Origin: Rhizobium sp. CIAT894
GTDB taxonomy: Bacteria > Pseudomonadota > Alphaproteobacteria > Rhizobiales > Rhizobiaceae
DNA: 64,000 nucleotides
NCBI RefSeq assembly: GCF_000172795.2
Contig: NZ_CP020952.1
Span: 558,001-622,000 of the forward strand
Direction of reading: 5' to 3'
The position numbers and the translations under genes are program-made. Under the pieces are notes generated by a model. That model was not told the DNA's origin and did not search any database. It saw only the letters and a list, made by a program, of their open reading frames with translations. Of this stretch, positions 42,987 to 51,247 are shown in pieces. Every line of letters starts with the position of its first letter. The stretch's first letter is position 1.

Positions 42987-43886
42987 CTAAGGCCAATCCG
43001 CATACCCCGAGGACAACATACTACTCTCCGACCCAGCCGCCCCCCGGGCGATCTCGCGGTAGCCGGCGGGGGAAAGGCCGGTTTTGCGTTTGAAGAAATG
43101 GCTGAAATAGGTCGGGTCGCGGAAGCCGAGGCTGTCGGAGATTTCCTGGATGTTGCGGGCTGAGCGTTCCAATCTGAGTTTTGCCTCCTGCACCACGCGC
43201 TCATGCAGAAGCTGGATCGGCGAGCGGCCGAGCGTCCTTTGGCAGATCGAATGCAGCCGGTCGGCGGTGACGCCCAGTTCGGCGGCATAATCGCTGATCG
43301 GCCGGTGCTGGCGGAAGCCGGCCTCGACCAGCTGGCGATAGCGCTGCAGGATCGATCCGGTTTCGCCCTGCCCGCGCGGCTCGTTTCTTTCGCCGTCGCT
43401 GCCGCGCCACAGCGTCATCAGGATCAGCCTGAGATAGGCCGAGACCACCATCGAGGAGGCGCGGGAGGGATCGCCGAGTTCCCGCACGAAGCCTGAGATC
43501 AGCGGGCTGATTTCGGCTACCAGCAAGGGATCCCGCGCCTCGACCAGCTTGCGCTGCTCGGTGAACAGGCGCAGCGAATAGGATTCCACCTTGTCGCCGA
43601 TCGCATCGACCATGATCTGCGCCGAGGCGCCGATGAGATGGGCGGCACTTCCCGCAGCAATCGACAGGTCGCAGCGCGCCTGCGGCGGCAGGAAGGCAAG
43701 CAGCGGCCCGTGCAAGTGGCGATCTTCGCCGCTGTCGAAATGAAGCTCGGCGGCGCCTTCGCCGAGCAGCAGGAAATGGTGGAAATCGGCATAGAGGCCT
43801 TTTTGAAGGCGGATGCGCCGATGCGACAGCGACGGCGCGTGCCACTCGCCCCTGGCATAGTGATGAATGCCTCCGTCCGTCGCCAA
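42987..43886 (-). CDS. AraC-family transcriptional regulator of the vanillin/coniferyl operon
   Basis: A 299-residue regulator with a cupin-type N-terminal sensor (HHFLLLGEGAAELHFDSGED, LAFLPPQARCDL) and a C-terminal double helix-turn-helix: ISDYAAELGVTADRLHSICQRTLGRSPIQLLHERVVQEAK and IQEISDSLGFRDPTYFSHFFKRKTGLSPAGYRE, the canonical AraC signature. It is divergent from the eight-gene operon starting at 44,121, which it most likely activates in response to an aromatic ligand. The final 15 residues beyond YREIARG are variable tail. Confidence 0.88.
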   Translation of the reverse strand: MATDGGIHHYARGEWHAPSLSHRRIRLQKGLYADFHHFLLLGEGAAELHFDSGEDRHLHGPLLAFLPPQARCDLSIAAGSAAHLIGASAQIMVDAIGDKVESYSLRLFTEQRKLVEARDPLLVAEISPLISGFVRELGDPSRASSMVVSAYLRLILMTLWRGSDGERNEPRGQGETGSILQRYRQLVEAGFRQHRPISDYAAELGVTADRLHSICQRTLGRSPIQLLHERVVQEAKLRLERSARNIQEISDSLGFRDPTYFSHFFKRKTGLSPAGYREIARGAAGSESSMLSSGYADWP

Positions 43887-44120
43887 GACCGCTCCTCCGC
43901 TCCCGTGAAATAGTGCCGCAATCGCCGGATAATTACAATATTAACCCAATAAATCGCATTCCATCCGCAGTCGATCGGCGTAACCTTATCGTCATCAGCC
44001 TTTGGGAGGAGGCATTCCGACAACGCAGGAACGCTTGAGCGGCCTTCAGGCCGTCGCGTCCGCTCGTCTTCTCCCGTGGCAACAATGCAGGCGTCAGCAC
44101 CTGGCGCCGACATGTAATGA
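43887..44120. promoter_or_regulatory. divergent AraC/vdh promoter region
   Basis: A 234-bp spacer between divergent genes. The segment 43,925-43,955 (ggataattacaatattaacc) is the most AT-rich part and is the likely promoter/AraC-binding zone. No exact repeat pair could be fixed by eye. Confidence 0.4.
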
Positions 44121-45584
44121 ATGGGTGAAGCGGTGTTTTCGGCAAAGCTGATGATCAACAACGAGGCGATTGATGCCTCCGAGGGGGCGACCTTCGAACG
44201 TCTGGATCCGCTGACCGGCGACGTCGCAACGACCGCCGCCGCAGGATCCATCGCCGATATGACGCGGGCCGCCAATGCGGCCGCTGCCGCCTTTCCCGAC
44301 TGGTCGCAGACCGGCCCCGGCGAGCGGCGCAGACTGCTGAATGCCGCGGCCGATCTCCTCGATATCAGAACGCCGGAACTCGTTGCCGCCATGACCGGCG
44401 AAACCGGCGCCACGACGCAATGGGCGGCGATCAATTGCCGGCTCGGCGCCGATATATTCCGCGAGGCGGCGGCGATGACCACGCAAATCTCCGGCGAGCT
44501 CATTCCATCGGGCATTCCCGGAAACCTTGCCATGGCGGTGCGCCAGCCGGCCGGCGTCTGCGTCGGCATCGCCCCGTGGAATGCGCCCATTATTCTCGGC
44601 ACCCGCGCCGTCGCCATGCCGCTTGCCTGCGGCAACACCGTCGTCCTGAAAGCCTCCGAACTCTGCCCGAAGACCCATGGCCTGATCGGCGACGTCCTGC
44701 GTGACGCCGGTTTTCCCCGCGGTGTCGTCAATGTCGTCTCCAATGCGCCGAACGATGCCGCCGCCGTCGTCGATGCCCTGATCGCCCATCCGGCCGTGCG
44801 CCGCATCAATTTCACCGGCTCCACCCGTGTCGGCCGGATCATCGCCGAAAGCGCGGCACGGCATCTGAAGCGCTGCCTGCTCGAACTCGGCGGCAAGGCG
44901 CCGTTCATCGTGCTTGATGACGCCGATATCGACGAGGCGGTGGGGGCTGCCGCCTTCGGCGCCTTCATGAACCAGGGCCAGATCTGCATGTCGACCGAGC
45001 GGATCATCCTGATGGACGAGATCGCCGACGGCTTCGTCGGCAAATTCCGGGCGAAGGCGGAAACCCTCGTCGCGGGCCATCCTGGGGACGGCAATACGCC
45101 GCTCGGCACGCTGATCAACACTGAGGCGGCTCGGCGCGTGAAATCGCTCGTCGACGACGCCCTGCAGAAGGGCGCGGTGCTCGTCTGCGGCGGCCGGCCC
45201 AACGGCACGCTGATGGATGCGACCGTCATCGATCACGTGACGCCTGCCATGCGCATCTACCGCGAGGAGAGTTTCGGGCCGGTTGCGGCGATCGTCCGGG
45301 TCGGCAGCGTCGACGAGGCGGTAACGGTTGCCAACGACAATGAATACGGGCTCTCGGCGGCGGTTTTCAGCGCCGATGTCAATGCGGCGATGGCGGTTGC
45401 CATGCGGCTTGAATCCGGCATCTGCCACATCAACCAGGCCACGGTTTTCGACGAGCCGCAAATGCCGTTCGGGGGCGTCAAATCGAGCGGCTACGGCCGC
45501 TTCGGCGGCAAGGCCGCGATCGATGAATTCACCGAGCTCCGATGGATCACCATGGCTGGGGGAAAACGACATTACCCGATCTGA
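44121..45584 (+). CDS. vanillin dehydrogenase-like aldehyde dehydrogenase (copy 1)
   Basis: A 487-residue NAD-dependent ALDH expected to convert vanillin to vanillate. APWNAPIILGTRAVAMPLACGNTV, LELGGKAPFIVLDDADID and FGAFMNQGQICMSTERI (Cys at about residue 289) match the vanillin/salicylaldehyde dehydrogenase branch, as does the C-terminal MPFGGVKSSGYGRFGG...FTELRWIT. The start is uncertain: ATG 44121, GTG 44133 or ATG 44151 are possible, and alignment to the second copy suggests a start near 44133. It is the first gene of the operon and a close paralogue of the enzyme at 51,248. Confidence 0.82.
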   Translation: MGEAVFSAKLMINNEAIDASEGATFERLDPLTGDVATTAAAGSIADMTRAANAAAAAFPDWSQTGPGERRRLLNAAADLLDIRTPELVAAMTGETGATTQWAAINCRLGADIFREAAAMTTQISGELIPSGIPGNLAMAVRQPAGVCVGIAPWNAPIILGTRAVAMPLACGNTVVLKASELCPKTHGLIGDVLRDAGFPRGVVNVVSNAPNDAAAVVDALIAHPAVRRINFTGSTRVGRIIAESAARHLKRCLLELGGKAPFIVLDDADIDEAVGAAAFGAFMNQGQICMSTERIILMDEIADGFVGKFRAKAETLVAGHPGDGNTPLGTLINTEAARRVKSLVDDALQKGAVLVCGGRPNGTLMDATVIDHVTPAMRIYREESFGPVAAIVRVGSVDEAVTVANDNEYGLSAAVFSADVNAAMAVAMRLESGICHINQATVFDEPQMPFGGVKSSGYGRFGGKAAIDEFTELRWITMAGGKRHYPI

Positions 45585-45647
45585 GTCCGGATCGGGATGA
45601 ACACGAGCAAACGGGCTGGGAGGCCCGCATCAAGAGGGAGGAATTTC

Positions 45648-46967
45648 ATGAACGGCATTTTCCGCAACGGCAAACTCAACACAGCGTCTCTCACCCGCCG
45701 CTCTTTCATCGCATCGGCTGCCGCAGGCAGTGCGGCGCTGGCGCTTTCCGGCCGCACGGCTTTCGCCCAAGGCGGCGATACGCTGAAGGTCGGCTTCATC
45801 AGCCCGCGCACCGGCCCTCTCGGCGGCTTCGGCGAGACCGACGGCTATGTGCTGGAACTGGCGCGCAAGGCGCTGGAGGGCGGCCTGCAGGCGGGCGGCA
45901 AGACCTGGAAGGTGGAGATACTCGACAAGGACACCCAGTCCGATCCCTCGCGCGCCGGCCAGCTGGCGAAGGACCTGATCAACAACGAGGCGATCGACCT
46001 GATGCTCGCCGTCTCGACGCCGGAAACCATCAATCCGGTGGCCGATGCCTGCGAGGCGGCAGGCATTCCCTGCCTTTCCACGGTCATGCCCTGGGAAGCC
46101 TGGTATTTCGGCCGCGGCGCCAAGCCGGGCGCGCCCTCGCCGTTCAAGTGGACCTATCATTTCGGCTTCGGCGTCGAAGAGTTCCACAAGGCCTATGTTT
46201 CGCAGTGGAGCCTGATCGAGACCAACAAGAAGGTCGGCGTCATGTATCCGAACGATGCCGACGGCAATGCGATCCGCGCCCATCTGGCGCCCGCACTTGC
46301 CAAGGCCGGCTTCACGATCGTCGATCCCGGCGCCTATGAAACCGGGACGACCGACTTTTCGGCGCAGATCGCTCTCTTCCGGCAAGAGGGCGTGGAGATC
46401 TTCAACTCCTTCCCGATCCCGCCCGATTTCGCCGCCTTCTGGCGCCAGGCGGCACAACAGGGTCTGACCCAGCAGATCAAGATCTGCCAGGTCGCCAAGA
46501 CGGGCCTGTTTCCATCCGACATCGAGGCGCTCGGCGATCTCGGCCTCAACATCGGCAGCGCGGCCTACTGGCACAAGGCCTTCCCTTACAAATCGACGCT
46601 GACCGGCGTCTCCGGAACCGAACTTGCCGACGGCTATGAAGCGGCAAGCGGCAAGCAGTGGACGCAGCAGCTCGGCGCCAGCCTGGCGCTGCTCGATGCC
46701 GGCTTCGATGCGCTGAAGGCGAGCACCGACGTCAAGAGCAAGGAGGCGGTGGCCAAGGCGCTCGCCACGCTGAAGACCACGACGATCGCCGGCAAGGTCG
46801 ACTTCACCAGCGGTCCGGTCGCCAACGTCTCACCGGGGCCAATCATCGGCACGCAATGGGTGAAGGCGGCCGAGGGCTCGAAATTCGCGCTCGACTATGT
46901 CGTCACCGAAAACGCCACCGATCCCAATGTCCCGGTCGGCGCCAAGCTGATCGCTTATAACGGGTAA
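45648..46967 (+). CDS. ABC transporter substrate-binding protein, Liv/aromatic type, Tat-exported
   Basis: A 439-residue periplasmic binding protein of the branched-chain-amino-acid/aromatic-acid family. The N-terminus has a twin-arginine signal (LTRRSFIASAAAGSAALAL) and cleavage near AFAQ, then VGFISPRTGPLGGFGETDGYVLELA and the family core. ATG 45648 has GGGAGGAATTTC before it; the frame is open from 45597 without a site. Flanked by vdh and calA genes, it probably binds a lignin-derived aromatic such as ferulate, coniferyl alcohol or vanillate rather than leucine. Confidence 0.85.
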   Translation: MNGIFRNGKLNTASLTRRSFIASAAAGSAALALSGRTAFAQGGDTLKVGFISPRTGPLGGFGETDGYVLELARKALEGGLQAGGKTWKVEILDKDTQSDPSRAGQLAKDLINNEAIDLMLAVSTPETINPVADACEAAGIPCLSTVMPWEAWYFGRGAKPGAPSPFKWTYHFGFGVEEFHKAYVSQWSLIETNKKVGVMYPNDADGNAIRAHLAPALAKAGFTIVDPGAYETGTTDFSAQIALFRQEGVEIFNSFPIPPDFAAFWRQAAQQGLTQQIKICQVAKTGLFPSDIEALGDLGLNIGSAAYWHKAFPYKSTLTGVSGTELADGYEAASGKQWTQQLGASLALLDAGFDALKASTDVKSKEAVAKALATLKTTTIAGKVDFTSGPVANVSPGPIIGTQWVKAAEGSKFALDYVVTENATDPNVPVGAKLIAYNG

Positions 46968-46972
46968 CGCAC

Positions 46973-47725
46973 GTGCAGCAGGTAGCTCAAAATCGGCCGG
47001 GAGGAACCTTTCTCTCGGCCAAAGGGATCCACAAGCAGTTCGGCGCGCTCGTCGTCCTGGAAAATCTGGATTTTTCCATGGGCGATGGCGAGGCGGTCGG
47101 CATCGTCGGGCCGAACGGGGCGGGCAAGACGACGCTGCTCAGCGTGCTTGCCGGCGCCTACCCGCCGAGTGCGGGAAGCATCACCTTCGATGGCGCCGAC
47201 GTCACCGGCCGGACGGCGGCGGAGCGCTGCCGCTCCGGACTCGTGCGGACGCATCAGATTCCCAAACCCTTCAGCGGCATGACGACTTTCGAAAATGTCT
47301 TCGTCGCCGCTTCGCACGGCAATGCCGCAAGCCGCGACGAGGCCTATGAGCGTGTGGTGGACTCGCTGTCGCTCTGCGGCATGCTCGGCGTCGCCAACCG
47401 CCAGGCCGACACGCTCGGCCTGCTCGATCGCAAGCGGCTGGAGCTTGCCCGCGCGCTTGCCACCCAGCCGCGGCTGCTGCTGCTCGACGAGATCGGCGGC
47501 GGCCTGACCGATGGCGAGGCGAGCGAACTCGTCGAAACCATCCTCGAATTGCGCCGCCGCGGCATCGGCATCGTCTGGATCGAGCATATCGTTCACATCC
47601 TGCTGCAGGTGGCGGAACGGCTGATCTGTATGGATGCCGGCCGGATCATCGCCGACGGCGAACCGAAAACTGTCATGAGCGATGCGGAGGTGGTGAAGGC
47701 CTATCTTGGAGGGACGCCCGCATGA
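46973..47725 (+). CDS. ABC transporter ATP-binding protein, LivG type
   Basis: A 250-residue nucleotide-binding subunit. Walker A is GPNGAGKTT, the Q-loop region RTHQIPKPFSGMTTFENV is typical of LivG, the signature is degenerate (LGLLDRKRLELARALA), and Walker B is LLLLDEIGGGL. A GTG start lies 5 bp after the substrate-binding protein gene. It pairs with the LivF-type subunit, whose start overlaps its stop by 4 bp. Confidence 0.9.
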   Translation: MQQVAQNRPGGTFLSAKGIHKQFGALVVLENLDFSMGDGEAVGIVGPNGAGKTTLLSVLAGAYPPSAGSITFDGADVTGRTAAERCRSGLVRTHQIPKPFSGMTTFENVFVAASHGNAASRDEAYERVVDSLSLCGMLGVANRQADTLGLLDRKRLELARALATQPRLLLLDEIGGGLTDGEASELVETILELRRRGIGIVWIEHIVHILLQVAERLICMDAGRIIADGEPKTVMSDAEVVKAYLGGTPA

Positions 47726-48450
47726 GCCTTCTTTCCATCGAGAATCTCGACGTCCGCCACGGCCTGCTCCAGGCGGTGCGCGGGGTCAGCTTCAATATCG
47801 CCAAAGGCGAGGTGCTGGCTCTGGTCGGCGCCAACGGCGCCGGCAAGACGACACTGCTCAGATCGATCGCCGGCGCCCATCTGCCCGCCTCCGGCCGTGT
47901 GCTTCTCGGCGACGAAGACCTGGCCGCCGTCCCCTCCCACAAGCGGATTGCCAAGGGCATCGCCCTGGTGCCGGAAGGCCGGCGCCTGTTTTCGCAGATG
48001 ACTGTCGAAGAGAACCTGCTTCTCGGCAAGAGCTGCGGACGCAAGGGCGCGTGGAGCATCGATCGCGTGCTCGACGCCTTTCCGAACCTGAAACCCCGCC
48101 GTCACACCAAGACCGGCCACCTCTCCGGCGGGGAACAGCAGGCGACCGCCATCGGCCGGGCGCTGATGAGCAATCCCGATATTCTGCTGCTGGACGAGGT
48201 CTCGCTCGGGCTTTCGCCTCTGGTCGTCGACCGCGTCTATGCCCAGCTGCAGGCGCTGCTGACTTCGGGAACGACGATCGTGCTGGTCGAGCAGGATCTC
48301 GGCCGCGCCATGAGTGTCGCAAGCCGTGTCATCTGCATGCTGGAAGGCCGCATCGTGCTCGACCGGCCGGCAGCGGCCGTCACCCGCGACGAGGTCACCA
48401 AAGCCTATTTCGGATTGCACCGGGCAGCCGGCGAAAGGAGCGCATCATGA
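47722..48450 (+). CDS. ABC transporter ATP-binding protein, LivF type
   Basis: A 242-residue second ATPase subunit. Walker A is GANGAGKTT, ALVPEGRRLFSQMTVEENLLLG is the LivF hallmark, the signature is GHLSGGEQQATAIGRALM and Walker B is ILLLDEVSLGLSPL. Its start overlaps the upstream stop and its own stop overlaps the permease start, so translation of the transporter is coupled throughout. Confidence 0.92.
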   Translation: MSLLSIENLDVRHGLLQAVRGVSFNIAKGEVLALVGANGAGKTTLLRSIAGAHLPASGRVLLGDEDLAAVPSHKRIAKGIALVPEGRRLFSQMTVEENLLLGKSCGRKGAWSIDRVLDAFPNLKPRRHTKTGHLSGGEQQATAIGRALMSNPDILLLDEVSLGLSPLVVDRVYAQLQALLTSGTTIVLVEQDLGRAMSVASRVICMLEGRIVLDRPAAAVTRDEVTKAYFGLHRAAGERSAS

Positions 48451-49379
48451 TCAACACCCTGATCCAGGGCCTCCTGCTCGGCGGTTATTATGCCGTCATC
48501 GCCTGCGGCCTGTCCTTCATGTTTTCGGTCATGCGGATCATCAATCTCGCGCATGGCAGCCTGGCGGTCGCCGCCGCCTACGGACTGTGGCTGCTTGCCG
48601 CCAAGGCCGGCATTCCGCCCTTTGCCGGCCTGCTGATCGTGCTGCCCGTCATGGCGGTGATCGGCTGGCTGCTGCAGCGCTTCATTCTCGAACGCAGCGC
48701 CCGCGGCGGCACGCTGCTGCCGATCCTCACGACTTTCGGCCTGTCGATCGTCATCGACAATCTGCTGTTCGAGCAGTTCGGTGCCGACACCCGGTCGCTC
48801 GCGCCCTTCATCGGCAACCTCTCCTATGCATCCTGGCAGCTGCCCGGCCACATCTTCGTCGGCAAGCTTGCCGTGATGATGATGGTAACGGCGATCCTCG
48901 TTCTCGGCGGGCTGCAATTCTTCCTCGGGCGATTTGCGCTCGGCCGCGCCATCCGCGCCACGGCCGAGGATCCCGATACGGCAGGGCTCGTCGGCATCGA
49001 TGCGCGCAGGGTGAATGCGGTGGCCACCGCCATCACCATGGTCACGATCGGGATCGCCGGGGCCTTTCTCGGCATGCGGGCGACCTTCAGCCCTTATGCG
49101 GGCGGCCCGCAGTTGCTCTTCGCCTTCGAGGCGGCGGTCATCGGCGGAGCCGGATCGCTCTGGGGCACGCTTGCCGGCGGCATCATTCTCGGCCTTGCCC
49201 AATCACTCGGCGCGCAATTGCATCCGCAGGGCTTTCTGATCGGCGGCCATGCCGTGTTCCTGCTGGTGCTTTTCATCCGGCTGTCGCGGTCCCGCCTGCC
49301 GGTTTTCGATAAAATCGCAGCACTTCTGAAACCCAGCACCCTCCTCAACCTTCGCGCACGCCATCGGAGCCCGACATGA
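48447..49379 (+). CDS. branched-chain/aromatic ABC transporter permease, LivH type
   Basis: A 310-residue inner-membrane permease with about eight hydrophobic segments, beginning MINTLIQGLLLGGYYAVIACGL and containing the LivH region RAIRATAEDPDTAGLVGIDARRVNAV. ATG 48447 has GAAAGGAGC upstream; the frame is open much further up, but there it is LivF sequence in another frame. Partner of the LivM-type permease. Confidence 0.9.
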   Translation: MINTLIQGLLLGGYYAVIACGLSFMFSVMRIINLAHGSLAVAAAYGLWLLAAKAGIPPFAGLLIVLPVMAVIGWLLQRFILERSARGGTLLPILTTFGLSIVIDNLLFEQFGADTRSLAPFIGNLSYASWQLPGHIFVGKLAVMMMVTAILVLGGLQFFLGRFALGRAIRATAEDPDTAGLVGIDARRVNAVATAITMVTIGIAGAFLGMRATFSPYAGGPQLLFAFEAAVIGGAGSLWGTLAGGIILGLAQSLGAQLHPQGFLIGGHAVFLLVLFIRLSRSRLPVFDKIAALLKPSTLLNLRARHRSPT

Positions 49380-50401
49380 CATTCGTCTCCAACGGAATAT
49401 CGATCGAGCGCTGGACGACCTCGTCGCGGGCGGCGCTTGGCTCCATGGCCGGGGTGTTTGCCCTGCTGATCCTCGCCCCCGCCGTGCTCGGCGCCGGTGC
49501 GATCGACCGGATGACGGCGCTATTCATCTATGTGATCCTGGCCGCCATGTGGAATGCGCTTGCCGGTTTCGGCGGCCTGGTCTCGGTCGGCCAGCAGGTG
49601 TTCTTCGGCCTCGGCGCCTATTTCACCATCCGGCTCGCCGATGCGGGGCTCGATCCCTTCGTCTCGGTCTTTGCCGCGGCGATCGTGACCGGCGCGCTGT
49701 CGATCCCGCTTTCGCTGTTCATGCTGCGGCTGAAGGGCGGTGAGTTTGCGATCGGCATGTGGGTCGTCGCCGAACTCGCGCATCTGCTGGTCAATCTCGA
49801 CCGGCTGATCCAGGGGGAAACCGGAACCTCGCTGATTTCGCTCAACGTCTATGACAGCGGCACGCGGCGGGCGGCGATCTACTGGCTTGCGCTCGCGTCC
49901 ATGGCGGCCCTGCTCGGCGCGCTCTTCATGCTGATGCGCAGCCGCGCGGGCGCGGCGATGCAGGCGATCCGCGACAATGAAGAGGCGGCGACTTCGGTCG
50001 GCGTGCGGGTGACCGCCACCAAGCGGCTGCTCTTCGTGCTCGCCGCCTTCGGCATCGCCATCGCCGGCGGCCTGTGGCTGGCGACGGCCACGACCTTCCA
50101 GCCGAAGACCTACTTCAGCGTCCAGTGGACGGCCTACATGATCTTCATGGTGCTGGTCGGCGGGATCGGCAAATTCGAGGGCGCCATCCTCGGAGCCATC
50201 CTGTTTTTCGTCATCGAGACTTTCTTCGGTGCGGCCGGCGTCTGGTATCTGATCGGTCTCGGCGCCACGGCCCTGATCTTCTCGCTCTACATGCCGCGCG
50301 GCCTCTGGGGCGAAATCGAGCGCCGCTTCGACTTCCAGCTTCTGCCCGTCGGCTACCGGCTGAAATTGCCCGGCCCGACGAAAATCAAATGGAAAGAATG
50401 A
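49376..50401 (+). CDS. branched-chain/aromatic ABC transporter permease, LivM type
   Basis: A 341-residue permease with about nine hydrophobic segments. WNALAGFGGLVSVGQQVFFGLGAYF and AMQAIRDNEEAATSVGVRVTATKRLLFVLAAFGIAIAGGL are LivM signatures. It overlaps the LivH gene by 4 bp. With the binding protein and two ATPases it completes a five-gene importer inside the coniferyl/vanillin operon. Confidence 0.9.
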   Translation: MTFVSNGISIERWTTSSRAALGSMAGVFALLILAPAVLGAGAIDRMTALFIYVILAAMWNALAGFGGLVSVGQQVFFGLGAYFTIRLADAGLDPFVSVFAAAIVTGALSIPLSLFMLRLKGGEFAIGMWVVAELAHLLVNLDRLIQGETGTSLISLNVYDSGTRRAAIYWLALASMAALLGALFMLMRSRAGAAMQAIRDNEEAATSVGVRVTATKRLLFVLAAFGIAIAGGLWLATATTFQPKTYFSVQWTAYMIFMVLVGGIGKFEGAILGAILFFVIETFFGAAGVWYLIGLGATALIFSLYMPRGLWGEIERRFDFQLLPVGYRLKLPGPTKIKWKE

Positions 50402-50441
50402 ACCGACCTGCTTCCCGGTTTTCTTGCGAAAGGTGAAATCC

Positions 50442-51227
50442 ATGCTTTTTGGTAAAACAATCCTGGTGACCGGCGTCGCCTCCGGCATCGGCGCCCGGAC
50501 GGCGGAGTTGGCCGGCCAGATGGGCGCCGAGGTCATCGGCGTCGATGTGCGCGAACCGGCAAATGGAAGCGCCGCCTTCATCAAGGGCGATCTCTCCACG
50601 CCATCGGGCGTTGCCGAGATCGTCGCGCAGCTGCCGGCGCGCCTCGATGCGCTCGCCAATGTCGCCGGCCTTTCCGGCAATACAGGCGTGGTCTCGACGC
50701 TCGCCGTCAATTTCTACGGCCTGCGCGCTCTGTCGGAAGCCGTCGCACCCCGCCTGCGCGAAGGCGGCGCCATCGTCAACGTCGCCTCGATCGCCGGTTA
50801 CGGCTGGCGCGCCAATCTCGAGCGGGCCAAATTGCTGACCTCGATCGAAGGCTTTCCGGATGTGGCGGCCGTTGCCGCCGAACACGGCCTCAAGGACGAG
50901 CAGGGCTACCCGCTCTCCAAGGAATTGCTGCTGCTCTGGACCATGCGCGCGGCCCACCAGCCGCTGTTCAAGGACCGCGGCATCCGCGTCAATGCGGTGA
51001 GCCCCGGGCCGGTGGAAACGCCGATCCTCAAGCAGTTCCGCGCCGTGCTCGGCGATGCCCGGGTCGACAGCGACATCACCCGCGTCGGCCGCGCCGGCAC
51101 ATCAGCCGATATCGCGCCCGCCGTGCTGTTCCTCTGCTCGGACGGCGGACGCTGGATCAACGGCGCCAATCTTGCCGCCGACGGCGGCCTCGAAGCCTCC
51201 ATCAACGCCGACGTTCTCGGCTTCTAA
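50442..51227 (+). CDS. calA: coniferyl-alcohol dehydrogenase (CalA-like SDR)
   Basis: A 261-residue short-chain dehydrogenase. NAD site TGVASGIGARTA, GVDVRE, and NVAGLSGN. The Ser-Tyr-Lys region is atypical: the motif around GYPLSKELLLLWTM provides Tyr and Lys with a three-residue gap (YPLSK), as in the coniferyl alcohol dehydrogenase of ferulate-degrading pseudomonads, which it resembles along its length (PGPVETPIL, RWINGANLAADGG). It should oxidise coniferyl alcohol to the aldehyde, which CalB of the first cluster would take to ferulate. ATG 50442 follows GAAAGGTG. Confidence 0.8.
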   Translation: MLFGKTILVTGVASGIGARTAELAGQMGAEVIGVDVREPANGSAAFIKGDLSTPSGVAEIVAQLPARLDALANVAGLSGNTGVVSTLAVNFYGLRALSEAVAPRLREGGAIVNVASIAGYGWRANLERAKLLTSIEGFPDVAAVAAEHGLKDEQGYPLSKELLLLWTMRAAHQPLFKDRGIRVNAVSPGPVETPILKQFRAVLGDARVDSDITRVGRAGTSADIAPAVLFLCSDGGRWINGANLAADGGLEASINADVLGF

Positions 51228-51247
51228 TTCTTTCCAGGAGACCCACG